In this document: piece by piece, positions 28,757-37,970 of the stretch
How positions within the stretch are numbered: position 1 is the first letter of the stretch
Layout: every line of letters begins with the position of its first letter
Assembly (NCBI GenBank): GCA_945875845.1
Contig: CAMCMB010000001.1
Location: 186,001 to 250,000 of the forward strand
Length of the DNA stretch: 64,000 nt
Direction of reading: 5' to 3'
DNA from: Pirellula staleyi DSM 6068
Lineage (GTDB): Bacteria; Planctomycetota; Planctomycetia; Pirellulales; Pirellulaceae
Notes under the pieces: model-generated
What the model saw: the letters and a program-made list of their open reading frames with translations, nothing else
Told to the model about the DNA's origin: nothing
Database searches by the model: none
Program-made: the position numbers and the translations under genes

Positions 28757-29099
28757 ATGACGAATGAATTAACCAAGAGCGGCGATGCGACAGCTTGTTC
28801 GCCTGGGGATCTATTCAAGGCCATCAAAAGCACGACGTTTGAACTGGATGTCGAAGATACATACGAAGGTATCAAGCATATCGACATGGTGCCCAACCTA
28901 TCGCCCCAGAACTTAGCCTCGGATGAGATCGGCAAGGAACTTCATGCGGAGCCACGGCTACAGCAAGAACGACTTGGATGTTCATCAGTGGGCCGCACCC
29001 GAGTTCGTGGAACAATCGGCGAAAGAACTGATCAATGAGCGTTGGGAAAAGATTACCGGGGACAAGCTGCCGGCGGCTTCTACGGCACGGCTCGGGTAG
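28757..29099 (+). pseudogene. Unrecognised broken small gene
   Basis: Two protein-like frames adjoin here. The first (ATG at 28,757) gives FELDVEDTYEGIKHIDMVPN and LSPQNLASDEIGKEL. The sequence then reads naturally into another frame (28,944-29,099: MRSHGYSKNDL, WAAPEFVEQSAKELINERW, KITGDKLP). The second part is charged and helix-like. I do not recognise the family. A frameshift near 28,940 is inferred from the way the two parts fit, so the gene may be inactive. Confidence 0.3.
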
Positions 29100-29269
29100 A
29101 AACGGTCAGCGATAGTTCTTCGTGCGATGGTAGCTCGGATTTTTTGAAATGAAACGTTAACAGCCCATGATGCAATTAGTCAACTCTATGCCGCATAGGT
29201 GGTTTCCATTTCGCTAACTTTTTAACCATTTAAAAGCAAACTACACTGAAAACCGCTGAAGGAAAGATC

Positions 29270-29443
29270 ATGAAAGTTGTCATCGTTGGTGGTGTCGCGG
29301 GCGGGGCATCGTGCGCGGCGAGACTGCGTCGGCTGGATGAGAAGGCCGAGATACTCATGGTCGAGCGGGGGCCTTATGTTTCTTATGCAAACTGTGGCTT
29401 ATCCTATCACGTTAGTGGCGTGATTGAAAAAGAGTCGAGCTGA
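29270..29443 (+). pseudogene. Truncated CoA-disulfide reductase/NADH oxidase-like gene
   Basis: A well-placed ribosome site (GGAAAGA) precedes an ATG and 57 residues that match the start of the pyridine nucleotide-disulfide oxidoreductases of the CoA-disulfide reductase/NADH oxidase group: KVVIVGGVAGGASCAARLRR and YVSYANCGLSYHVSGVIE, including the redox-active Cys in SYANCGL. It stops at 29,443 and the rest of the 450-550-residue enzyme is absent downstream. This is a 3' truncation, probably by deletion. Confidence 0.7.
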
Positions 29444-29831
29444 CCTACATCGGAATCCGCACACAAGTTCCCCTCGGTGCGGACTCCGATAGCTTGGCTG
29501 CAGGGCCCTCCCTGCTCTGGTGATCCTCGGTATCGAGAATTGTTAAATGCAGATGCTGGCAGCATCCGCAGCGATCTAGCCAATCCGATCTTCGGAAAGT
29601 CGTTCCGTTTCGGACTCGCGAGCGCGACAAAACGGCACGCTTTGGGCGTGCAGGGTCTGACCACGCAGAACCCGTTGTCGATTTGTGCTGATTATTCCTC
29701 TTGGTTTCCTTTGAATCGGATACTCCATCCCTATTCGAAGGTGAAATCGTGCATCGGCGCATTAGACTGAAATAGGGTCCGATTCCAGGACATTGCTGAT
29801 CCGTCCACGGCATGCCTTTTGCACTAAAGTG
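29444..29831. other. Intergenic region after truncated oxidoreductase
   Basis: No family is recognised in any frame. The sequence abuts the truncated oxidoreductase and may include the deletion junction. Confidence 0.25.
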
Positions 29832-32615
29832 ATGATCACCATGACCATAGAAAAACTCCGACTTGCCGAAGCACGAGACAAAAAAGCACCTTGGACGAAA
29901 TGGGGCCCTTACCTCAGCGAACGCCAGTGGGGCACCGTACGCGAGGACTATAGCGAGAACGGTGACGCGTGGAATTTCTTTACCCACGATCAAGCCCGCT
30001 CGCGTGCCTACCGCTGGGGCGAGGATGGCATCGCGGGTATTTCCGATGATCAGCAGGGCCTCTGCTTCAGCTTGGCTCTTTGGAACGGTAAGGATCCCAT
30101 TCTCAAGGAGCGACTGTTCGGATTAACGAACAGCGAAGGGAACCATGGCGAAGACGTCAAGGAGTATTACTTCTACCTCGATAGCACGCCAACGCATTCC
30201 TACATGAAGTACTTGTACAAGTATCCGCAGGCGGCCTACCCCTACGCTGACTTACTGGAGACGAACCGCAAGCGCAACCGACACGACATGGAGTATGAGC
30301 TCCTCGACACGGGCGTTTTCAAGGAGGACCGTTACTTCGATGTCTTCGTGGAATATGCCAAGGGTGGTGCTGAGGACATCTTGGTCAAGATCACTGCGAC
30401 GAACCGAGGACCAGAGGCGGCTGAGTTGCATCTTCTGCCAACCATGTGGTTCCGTAACGACTGGTCGCGATGGATCGCCGAATCGAATCGAGCCGCACAC
30501 AAACCAATCCTAAAACAAATGACATCCGCTTCGGGTACGCGCGCTGTCGCGGCCACGCATTCGTTGCTGGGTGAATTTACACTTTTCTGCGATAGCGAAG
30601 TACCGTTGCTATTCACCGAGAACGAAACCAATCATGAGCGGCTTTTCCCCGGACAAAATCAAAAGAACGAAAGTCTTCATGTCAAGGATGGAATCAACGA
30701 CTGCGTGGTTCACGGCGATCAAGGTGCGGTGAACCCCGAAAAGCAGGGGACTAAGGTTGCAGCGTATTACAAGTTCAACGTCGGCGCCGGTCAAACCGAA
30801 GTCATTCGGCTGCGGCTATCTAAAACCTCTGCAGACCAAAAGGGCAAACCCTTCGGTAAAAAATTTGATGAAGTCTTCGCCAACAGACTTCGAGAAGCTG
30901 ATGAGTTTTATAAATCAGTCACGCCACCATCGGTGAGTGCGGATGCGGCCAACGTCATGCGTCAGGCCCTGTCTGGCATGCTTTGGAGTAAACAGTTTTT
31001 CTTCTTCGATGGTGATAATTGGCTGGACGAACACAATTCAAACCCCCTCCATTCCGGTTATCACAACTCCCGGAACTCGGAATGGTTCCATATGTTGAAT
31101 AAGGACATCATCTCGATACCCGACAAGTGGGAATACCCTTGGTACGCGGCATGGGATCTTGCCTTCCACACGATCGCTCTCTCGATCGTTGATCCTGATT
31201 TCGCGAAAGATCAGTTAAAGCTCATGCTCAACAACGTCTACCTTCACCCAAGCGGCCAGATGCCTGCTTATGAATGGAACTTCAGCGACGTGAACCCTCC
31301 GGTACATGCCTTTGCGACGTTGTTCCTGCACCGCACCGAGCAGGCACAAGGCGGCGAGACGGATCTCGATTTCCTCCGGCAGACGTTCAACAAACTACTC
31401 TTAAATTTTACTTGGTGGGTGAACCGCAAGGACCGCTTCGGCAAGAACGTGTTCGAAGGGGGCTTTCTTGGTCTCGACAACATCAGTGTTTTCGACCGCA
31501 GCGCCCCGCTGCCTACTGGAGGGAACCTCGAACAGGCGGATGGCACAGCTTGGATGGCGTTATTTAGCCAAAACATGCTGGAACTCGCCATCGAACTTGC
31601 CGCCCAAGACTCCAACTATCAGGAAATGGTGGTGAAGTTTATTGAGCATTTCTATTACATCGCGGCGGCCATGAACCGTAACGGGCAAGAGGGCATGTGG
31701 GACGAGGAGGACGGCTTCTACTATGACCTGCTGCGACTGCCCGACGGTAGCGCCCAGAGGCTCAAGGTGCGTTCCATGGTGGGACTGCTGCCGCTGTGCG
31801 CTACCACCGTCATCGAGAGGTGGCAGAGGGAGAATATGCCGCATGCGATGAATTCAATGCTAAATCGCCTGACCCGTATACCGGAACTAAAGGATACGAT
31901 GCATCCTACGGGCCCAGGCCACTATGGTGTGGACGATCGCGGCATCTTGGCCATGGTTAACCAAGAAAGGTTGCGACGCATTCTGACAAAGATGCTCGAC
32001 GAAAACGAGTTTCTTAGCCCTTACGGTATTCGATCACTATCGAAATTCCACGAGCAACATCCATTCGTCTTCCACGTGCAAGGCCAGGAGTATCGGGTTG
32101 ACTACCTTCCGGCCGAGTCGGACAGCGGCATGTTCGGTGGCAACTCCAACTGGCGTGGCCCGATCTGGATGCCAGTAAATACCATGATCATCCGAGCCCT
32201 CTTGAATTTCCATATGTACTACGGTGACAACTTCAAGATCGAATGCCCAACTGGTTCGGGAAAGATGATGAACTTATTCGAGGTCTCTCAAGAGATCGCG
32301 GATCGACTTAGCCAAATTTTTTTGCTGGACGGACACGGCAAACGACCAGTCTACGGTGGAGCCGACAAGTTTCAAAACGATCCAAACTGGCATGACCACA
32401 TCCTGTTTTACGAATACTTCCACGGCGACAACGGCGCAGGTCTGGGGGCAAGTCATCAGACCGGTTGGACGGGATTAGTAGCCAAGTTCATCCAGCTCTA
32501 TGGCACCCTGGATGCGAAGCAAGCTCTGGAAGGTGGCAAGATGGCGGGTTTTAAAACGCATTACGAGCCCAAAGAGGTAAATTCTACACACTTCGAATCC
32601 GCACTTATAGAATAG
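29832..32615 (+). CDS. GH63-like glucosidase
   Basis: The protein of about 927 residues matches the bacterial/fungal 'glucosidase' group related to glycoside hydrolase family 63 (mannosyl-oligosaccharide glucosidase-like, (alpha/alpha)6 barrel). Recognisable blocks are WTKWGPYLSERQWGTVREDY near the start, KYPQAAYPY, EWFHMLNKDIISIPDKWEYP and WYAAWDLAFH in the middle, EEDGFYYD, and NWRGPIWMPVN with ASHQTGWTG near the C-terminus. No signal peptide is seen, so it is probably cytosolic. The substrate is unknown and may be an alpha-glucoside or glucosylglycerate-type compound. Start is ATG 29,832 or 29,841. It is followed after 16 bases by a membrane protein gene. Confidence 0.83.
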   Translation: MITMTIEKLRLAEARDKKAPWTKWGPYLSERQWGTVREDYSENGDAWNFFTHDQARSRAYRWGEDGIAGISDDQQGLCFSLALWNGKDPILKERLFGLTNSEGNHGEDVKEYYFYLDSTPTHSYMKYLYKYPQAAYPYADLLETNRKRNRHDMEYELLDTGVFKEDRYFDVFVEYAKGGAEDILVKITATNRGPEAAELHLLPTMWFRNDWSRWIAESNRAAHKPILKQMTSASGTRAVAATHSLLGEFTLFCDSEVPLLFTENETNHERLFPGQNQKNESLHVKDGINDCVVHGDQGAVNPEKQGTKVAAYYKFNVGAGQTEVIRLRLSKTSADQKGKPFGKKFDEVFANRLREADEFYKSVTPPSVSADAANVMRQALSGMLWSKQFFFFDGDNWLDEHNSNPLHSGYHNSRNSEWFHMLNKDIISIPDKWEYPWYAAWDLAFHTIALSIVDPDFAKDQLKLMLNNVYLHPSGQMPAYEWNFSDVNPPVHAFATLFLHRTEQAQGGETDLDFLRQTFNKLLLNFTWWVNRKDRFGKNVFEGGFLGLDNISVFDRSAPLPTGGNLEQADGTAWMALFSQNMLELAIELAAQDSNYQEMVVKFIEHFYYIAAAMNRNGQEGMWDEEDGFYYDLLRLPDGSAQRLKVRSMVGLLPLCATTVIERWQRENMPHAMNSMLNRLTRIPELKDTMHPTGPGHYGVDDRGILAMVNQERLRRILTKMLDENEFLSPYGIRSLSKFHEQHPFVFHVQGQEYRVDYLPAESDSGMFGGNSNWRGPIWMPVNTMIIRALLNFHMYYGDNFKIECPTGSGKMMNLFEVSQEIADRLSQIFLLDGHGKRPVYGGADKFQNDPNWHDHILFYEYFHGDNGAGLGASHQTGWTGLVAKFIQLYGTLDAKQALEGGKMAGFKTHYEPKEVNSTHFESALIE

Positions 32616-32631
32616 CGCAAATGGAGTCTCT

Positions 32632-33417
32632 ATGGATATCGAGCCGCTCGATCACATACCACTTTGGTGCTTCTTTGTCGTCGTAATCGTTCTTTCGATC
32701 TTGACAGTGGAGTTTGGGTATCGCTTTGGAAGATGGCGACTTGCTCACAAATCCAAAGAACAGGAAACACCCGTGGCGGCGATGGTCGCGTCTATCCTAG
32801 GCTTGCTGGCGTTCATACTCGCGTTCACCTTCAGCATGGCGGCAAGCAGATTTGATGCACGCCGCCAAGTCGTACTTGAAGAAGCCAACTCGATCGGAAC
32901 AACTTATCTACGGAGTCAACTATTGCCTGAACCCCAGCGTTCGGAGATCGCTAAACGGCTTCGCGAGTACACAGCGAATCGTGTGCAACCTCTCAACATA
33001 GGCATGATGAAGAAGTTGATGGAGCAGTCGGATGAATTGCTAAAGCAAATCTGGTCGCAAGCCGTGATGGCTGCCGACAAGGATCCAAGGTCCATTACGA
33101 CAGGTCTGTTTTTGCAGTCGCTGAATGAAACGATCGATATTCATTCCAAGCGTGTGTTCATCGGGCTTCGTAATCGAATCCCATTGAGCATCTGGATAGC
33201 ACTCTTCAGCCTCACGCTACTGGGCATGATGTCGATTGGATATCAAGCCGGGCTTTCCGGAACACAACGCTCGCCCGAGATCCTCATTATGACGCTCGCC
33301 TTTACTCTAGTGCTCTACTTGATTGTCGACCTCGATCGTGGGCAAGAAGGCTTTCTAAAAGTAAGCCAACAGGCAATGATCGATGTGTTGAAAACCATGG
33401 AAAACAGCAAGCCTTAA
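32632..33417 (+). CDS. DUF4239 membrane protein (bestrophin-like)
   Basis: The 261-residue protein has four hydrophobic spans: residues about 9-30, 47-68, 183-203 and 218-235. The segment AAMVASILGLLAFILAFTFSMAASRFDARR followed by EEANSIGTTYLRSQLLP is the signature of DUF4239, a family distantly related to bestrophin channels. Between the second and third spans is a long helical soluble region. Only 16 bases separate it from the glucosidase, so they probably form an operon, though a functional link is not obvious. Confidence 0.78.
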   Translation: MDIEPLDHIPLWCFFVVVIVLSILTVEFGYRFGRWRLAHKSKEQETPVAAMVASILGLLAFILAFTFSMAASRFDARRQVVLEEANSIGTTYLRSQLLPEPQRSEIAKRLREYTANRVQPLNIGMMKKLMEQSDELLKQIWSQAVMAADKDPRSITTGLFLQSLNETIDIHSKRVFIGLRNRIPLSIWIALFSLTLLGMMSIGYQAGLSGTQRSPEILIMTLAFTLVLYLIVDLDRGQEGFLKVSQQAMIDVLKTMENSKP

Positions 33418-33745
33418 AGAAACACAACGTAGATCTCATCACTTGTTGATCCTATTCCTCACAAGAACTCATCGCTGGAAAACATCACCGATTGGCAATC
33501 TGCCAAGTCGCTCAACGGTACGACCTACCGGTGCGGTCCGCGATCGGTCGTCATGCTCTTTGTCGAGAACCACTAGCCACTCGACGCAAGTACACATCGC
33601 CGGTCTGGTAAAGACTGTGACGTTAGGAAACAGAAACAAGAGGCGGCAGAGGCATCCGAGATGTTTTTCTCTGTGTCCTCAGTTTTTTACTGTATATTCT
33701 CGGTCCGTTTTTGACAGCAAGTAACCACATGAAAGGCAAAAAAAG
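33418..33745. other. Intergenic region with possible gene remnant
   Basis: Around 33,479-33,577 a plus-strand frame reads NITDWQSAKSLNGTTYRCGP and ends MLFVENH at a stop. It resembles the C-terminal end of an enzyme, possibly a glycoside hydrolase, but has no start and nothing matching before it. The rest is featureless up to the arylsulfatase ATG. Confidence 0.25.
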
Positions 33746-36187
33746 ATGAAGACAAAAGCCATACTGGCCGCTCTCAGCCTTGCGCTGGGCGCAGCTTTCA
33801 CCCCACAAGGCATAACGCAGACTCGTGAGGTCGACCTCAACCGCGCGCATCTGCCGATGCCCAACACGACTCGTCCAAGGTCGATCGTCTATGACGCGAA
33901 GAATCCGGATTCCAAGAATCCGCCCATCAACCAACTGCGTCCGCCGAAGGGCGCGCCCAACGTGCTGGTCATCCTCGTGGATGATGCGGGGTTCGGGTCC
34001 ACCAGCACTTATGGAGGCCCCTGCCAGACGCCAACCCTCGAGAAACTGGCGGCTGGCGGTCTGAAGTACAATCGTTTCCACACGACCGCCATCTGCTCGC
34101 CGACCCGTCAGGCGTTGCTTACCGGGCGCAACCACCATTCCGTCGGCATGGCCGGCATCACCGAGATTGCGACCGGGGCGCCGGGGTACAGCTCGGTTCG
34201 GCCCAACTCCATGGCGCCCCTGGCCATGACGCTCAAACTCAATGGCTACGCTACCGCACAGTTTGGAAAGAACCACGAGGTCCCCGTCTGGGAGACCAGC
34301 CCCATCGGCCCCTTTGACGCGTGGCCGACCGGCGGCGGCGGCTTCGAGTATTTCTACGGCTTCCTCGGCGGAGAGGCGAACCAGTGGTATCCGACGCTCT
34401 ACGAGGGCACCACGCCGGTAGAAAACAAGAAGACTCCCGAGCAGGGCTACCACCTCATGACGGACATGACCGACAAGACCATCAAGTGGATTGCACAACA
34501 GAAGCTGCTGGCGCCAGACAAACCGTTCTTCATCTACTACGCGCCCGGCGCCACTCATGCACCCCACCATGTCGCGAAAGAATGGGCCGACAAATACAAG
34601 GGCAAGTTCGATCAGGGCTGGGACAAAGTGCGCGAGGAGACCTTTTCCCGGCAAAAAAAACTTGGGGTCGTTCCGGCAGACTGCCAGCTCACCGCGCGCC
34701 CAAAGGAAGTGCCGGCATGGGACACGATGCCTGAAGCATTCAAGCCTGCGCTGCGTCGCGAGATGGAGGTGTATGCGGGCTACATGGAATTCACAGACCA
34801 CAACGTGGGCCGCGTCGTGGACACGCTGGAGAAACTGAACATCCTCGACGACACGCTCATTTACTACATCGTCGGCGACAACGGTGCCTCGGCTGAGGGT
34901 GGCATCAACGGGAGCTTCAACGAGATGAGCTACTTCAATGGCTTGCAAGGCCTGGAGACGGCCGAATACCTTACGGCGCGGATCGACAAGCTCGGCGGGC
35001 CGGAATCCTACAACCACTACGCCGTCGCTTGGGCGCACGCCATGAACACGCCTTTCCAGTGGACCAAGCAGGTCGCCTCCCATTGGGGCGGCACGCGCAA
35101 TGCCACCGTCGTCCACTGGCCCAACGGCATCAAGGCCAAGGGCGAACTTCGCACGCAATTCACCCATGTGATTGACGTGGCCCCGACCATCCTCGAGGCA
35201 GCCCATCTCCCGCAGCCTCAGTCGGTGAATGGCATTCAGCAGGATCGCATCGAGGGCACCAGCATGCTCTACACGTTCGATAACGCCAAAGCTGCCGAGC
35301 AGCACGACGTGCAATACTTCGAGATCATGGGCAACCGCGGCATCTACTACAAAGGCTGGTCCGCGGTCACGAAGCACTACACGCCCTGGCTCAACGCGCC
35401 GAGGCCGGCATTCGACGATGATGTTTGGGAGCTCTACGACGGCAGTAAGGATTGGAGCCAGGCAAACGACCTCGCCAAGCAGATGCCGGAGAAGCTCCAC
35501 GAGCTGCAGCGCCAATGGCTGATCGAGGCCGCGCAGTACAAGGTGCTGCCGCTGGACGACCGGCTCTTCGAGAAGCTCAACCCGGATCTCGCCGGCCGGC
35601 CAGTTCTAATCCAGGGCAAGACTCAGCTCCTCGTCGGAGGCATGGGACGCCTCTCGGAAAACTGCGTCCTCAACATTAAGAACAAATCCCACTCCATCAC
35701 CGCGGAAATCGTCGTGCCAGAGAACGGCGCAGAAGGAGTCATCATCTGTCAGGGTGCCAACATAGGCGGGTGGACCCTGTATGCCCACAGGGGCAAGCTC
35801 AAGTATTGCTACAACTGGGGCGGTTTCAAAAACTTCATGGTCGAGGCCAAGGATCCTCTCCCGGCAGGCCAGCACCAAGTCCGCATGGAGTTCGCCTATG
35901 CTGGCGGCGGTCTCGGCAAGGGTGGCAAGGTGACGCTTTACACCGACGGCAAGAAGGTCGGCGAGGGGAACGTCGAGGCGACACTGGCGACGATCTTCTC
36001 CGCCGATGACGGCACGGATGTCGGTGAGGATTCCGGCGCGGCGATTTCGCCGGACTACGGCACGGTCGGCAACCACTTCAACGGCGAGGTCAAGGGCGTG
36101 CAGCTCTCGATCACGGATGACCCAAACAACTCGGATCACCTGGTCAAGCCCGAGGACGCCATCCGTGCTGCGATGGGCCGGCAGTAA
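33746..36187 (+). CDS. Arylsulfatase (AtsA-type) with C-terminal beta domain
   Basis: The 813-residue protein carries a signal peptide, then the sulfatase core: VLVILVDDAGFG with metal Asp pair, ICSPTRQALLTGR with Cys117 as formylglycine precursor, FGKNHEVP, and VGDNGASAEGG. The length and the long insertion (GYHLMTDMTDKTIKW to TMPEAF) match the large AtsA-type arylsulfatases. A C-terminal beta-sandwich of about 170 residues (GGWTLYAHRGKLKYCYNW, HQVRMEFAYAGGGLGKGG) follows. The coding sequence is clearly richer in G+C at third positions than the flanking genes, which suggests recent acquisition. A formylglycine-generating enzyme must be encoded elsewhere. It appears intact and periplasmic or outer-membrane associated. 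Confidence 0.9.
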   Translation: MKTKAILAALSLALGAAFTPQGITQTREVDLNRAHLPMPNTTRPRSIVYDAKNPDSKNPPINQLRPPKGAPNVLVILVDDAGFGSTSTYGGPCQTPTLEKLAAGGLKYNRFHTTAICSPTRQALLTGRNHHSVGMAGITEIATGAPGYSSVRPNSMAPLAMTLKLNGYATAQFGKNHEVPVWETSPIGPFDAWPTGGGGFEYFYGFLGGEANQWYPTLYEGTTPVENKKTPEQGYHLMTDMTDKTIKWIAQQKLLAPDKPFFIYYAPGATHAPHHVAKEWADKYKGKFDQGWDKVREETFSRQKKLGVVPADCQLTARPKEVPAWDTMPEAFKPALRREMEVYAGYMEFTDHNVGRVVDTLEKLNILDDTLIYYIVGDNGASAEGGINGSFNEMSYFNGLQGLETAEYLTARIDKLGGPESYNHYAVAWAHAMNTPFQWTKQVASHWGGTRNATVVHWPNGIKAKGELRTQFTHVIDVAPTILEAAHLPQPQSVNGIQQDRIEGTSMLYTFDNAKAAEQHDVQYFEIMGNRGIYYKGWSAVTKHYTPWLNAPRPAFDDDVWELYDGSKDWSQANDLAKQMPEKLHELQRQWLIEAAQYKVLPLDDRLFEKLNPDLAGRPVLIQGKTQLLVGGMGRLSENCVLNIKNKSHSITAEIVVPENGAEGVIICQGANIGGWTLYAHRGKLKYCYNWGGFKNFMVEAKDPLPAGQHQVRMEFAYAGGGLGKGGKVTLYTDGKKVGEGNVEATLATIFSADDGTDVGEDSGAAISPDYGTVGNHFNGEVKGVQLSITDDPNNSDHLVKPEDAIRAAMGRQ

Positions 36188-36193
36188 ATGCCA

Positions 36194-36433
36194 AAGACTC
36201 CGTTCGGTAGCGGACGTCAGGCGTCATCAACCGGTACAAACGCCATGAAGGTCCACTGGTAGAAAGTCAGAAAGTGCATGTTGAAGCGGTTGCGAAGCAG
36301 CCCTTGCCATTGCTAGACTTGAGTCTCGTAGTCACGAGCCGATCAAATCCGCATTGCTCAGACACGGCAAATCGGCACAGTTCAACGGGTAAATCGATTG
36401 TTCCACTACAGGTGGGATAGATTACTATTCGTT
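36194..36433 (+). repeat. Dispersed 240-bp repeat, copy A
   Basis: This stretch, beginning AGACTCCGTTCGG and ending GGGATAGATTACTATTCGTT, recurs imperfectly at 42,196-42,433. Shared blocks include GGTAGAAAGTCAG, AAGTGCATGTTGA, GGTTGCGAAGCAGCCCTTGCC and CAGACACGGCAAATCGGCA. It ends 23 bases before a small gene. No ORF is shared, so it is non-coding; it may carry a promoter. Confidence 0.8.
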
Positions 36434-36456
36434 ATGCACTACACACGAAAGGGATC

Positions 36457-36648
36457 ATGATTTGGATATTTCACGCAACGTCAATTTTTATTTTCTTCTT
36501 GGCATTAAGCATGCTCGAACCCAACAAGGTTGGTTGGGCCGATGACCAGAAGCCAGATGCCAAGCCATACCAGCGTACATGGCGTATGGTCGCCGTGACT
36601 GTAGACGGCAAAGACCATCTGGATTCGCGTAAAGTAGCTAGCAAGTGA
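36457..36648 (+). pseudogene. Truncated exported TIGR03067-like protein
   Basis: The 63-residue frame begins with a strongly hydrophobic signal peptide and, after DDQKPDAKPY, reads QRTWRMVAVTVDGKD. That matches the opening strand of TIGR03067 domains, small lipocalin-like domains common in planctomycetes (typically 'LQGTW-VVSVEVDGKK'). It ends after a further dozen residues where the domain should continue for about 90. It is probably a 3'-deleted remnant lying just behind repeat copy A. Confidence 0.45.
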
Positions 36649-36711
36649 ACGGCGATAATTACGCTGCGTCATTGCGTTCTTCCTCGATTAAATTTTTATC
36701 CGGAGTTCAAT

Positions 36712-37188
36712 ATGCAAGCTTCCATATGGCTGATGCTCTTATTCGTTGCCATCTCTGGCGCCGTTGGCGGTGCCGTAAATGCGTTGATGACAGACAACGG
36801 CTTCCTGTTGCCAAAGGCAGACCAAGCAACTAGCGGTAGTACTATTTTGAGACCAGGCTACCTTGGCAACGTCTTGATAGGGTCAGTGGCGTCTGTGATC
36901 TCCTGGGGTCTGTACGGTCCTTTGAGTTCCTTTTTTGTTGCCGGAACTGCCGAAGCTCTCAAGGCTAATGCGTCGCCGGAGAACGTAGGTCTATCCCTGG
37001 CTTCGCTTGTTGGTGGTTTACTGATTGGGATAGGCGGAGCCCGATGGCTATCAAGTGAAGTCGACAAAAACCTACTCCGGGCAGCCGCCGCAGAAGCCGC
37101 CGGGAAGAACTCTTCGCCAAACGCGTCTCAGCAGATTTCCATGGCTTCGCCCGCCCAGGCGTTGAACGTGGCAAGGAGTATGAAGTAG
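36712..37188 (+). CDS. Conserved hypothetical small membrane protein
   Basis: The 158-residue protein starts with a hydrophobic segment (WLMLLFVAISGAVGGAVNAL) followed by a loop, a second span (YLGNVLIGSVASVISWGLYG) and a third (LSLASLVGGLLIGIGGARWL). The tail is Ala/Ser/Asn-rich and probably cytoplasmic. The glycine-rich membrane segments and the motif LRPGYLGNVLIG suggest a conserved family, but I cannot name one or give a function. It lies in the rearranged accessory region between repeat copy A and a group II intron remnant. Confidence 0.65.
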   Translation: MQASIWLMLLFVAISGAVGGAVNALMTDNGFLLPKADQATSGSTILRPGYLGNVLIGSVASVISWGLYGPLSSFFVAGTAEALKANASPENVGLSLASLVGGLLIGIGGARWLSSEVDKNLLRAAAAEAAGKNSSPNASQQISMASPAQALNVARSMK

Positions 37189-37204
37189 CGATAAAGAGGC
37201 CTAA

Positions 37205-37620
37205 CCCCTCGCGCAAGCTGAGCTCCGTTCCTCACCCATACCGAGTGCCGACACTGTCTGTGTTGCGGGAAGGCAAAATGTCCCATTGCGCTATTGGCAA
37301 GCGATGGAATGGCTCGGCGGAGTCGAGGAACCTGAGCATGCGTAGAAACTTCAATCGCGAGAACCGGGAGACCCTTCCAGCTTCCAACGATGGCCAGCAA
37401 CCATCGTCGGAACGATCAGTGAACGCTCAAGGTGGTAATGCTGATATGCACGCTGAACATGGTCACGCATGCGGAGGCTCATTCGCAAGTACCTTCCCCG
37501 TCCGAAGATTATCCACCCTTATCCGGAAATCCGTTTTCACGATCGAGTTGCGGCAAGAGCCGTATGAGGTAATTCTTCACGCACGGATCTGTGCGGGGGA
37601 TGGCCAGCAATGGCCATTCC
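37205..37620 (+). mobile_element. Group II intron remnant, 3' part (no maturase)
   Basis: The end of this stretch contains a domain-V-like hairpin (37,557-37,589) beginning GAGCCGTATGAGG with the AGC triad, an internal CGC-type bulge and closing CACGGATC. It is followed by a domain-VI-like stem (GGGATGGCC/GGCCATTCC, 37,596-37,620). The upstream part translates in one frame to NFNRENRETLP and MHAEHGHACGG, a pattern familiar from leader regions of bacterial group II introns. No reverse transcriptase gene is present, so the intron is deleted internally. Its 5' end seems lost. Confidence 0.6.
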
Positions 37621-37621
37621 G

Positions 37622-37735
37622 TGGGGGCAGTAACTGGAATACCTCCGACAATTGCCGTTCGGCGAACCGTAACAACAATTCGCCTGACAACCACAACGAC
37701 AACATAGGCTTTCGCCCCGCCCTCCAGCTCAGTCG
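37622..37735 (+). repeat. Adenine-rich FGE-tail sequence, DGR template-like
   Basis: Directly after the group II intron 3' end, the sequence reads in frame as GGSNWNTSDNCRSANR, then NNNSPDNHNDNIGFR. This is the C-terminal motif of formylglycine-generating-enzyme-fold proteins. The positions that vary in such proteins are almost all AAC or AAT here, and a GC-rich segment (CGCCCCGCCCTCCAGCTC) follows. That pattern is characteristic of the template repeat of diversity-generating retroelements. No reverse transcriptase or matching variable gene is in the window, so it is an orphan. Confidence 0.5.
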
Positions 37736-37970
37736 AGTCAAATTATTTGAAATTGACTGAACCGGTTGTATTCCTGCCGCACAATTGTTGTGCGCAAATG
37801 AAGTCATCCATTTCACGTGCTAGTAGTCCAATAAGGATCGAAAGCTCGCGAACTTTTGTATCCATTGGGGAAAGACCAATAGGGACACTGGCCGCGACCG
37901 AAGAACCAAATGAATGTGATTCGCCAAAAGACAAAAGAGCATAGTAAGGAAGATCGATCCCAAAGTTCTT

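Noticed and set aside
33623-35515. 630-codon minus-strand frame opposite the arylsulfatase
   Set aside because: It is the antisense shadow of a GC-rich gene whose plus strand has clear sulfatase motifs; its own translation shows no family features.
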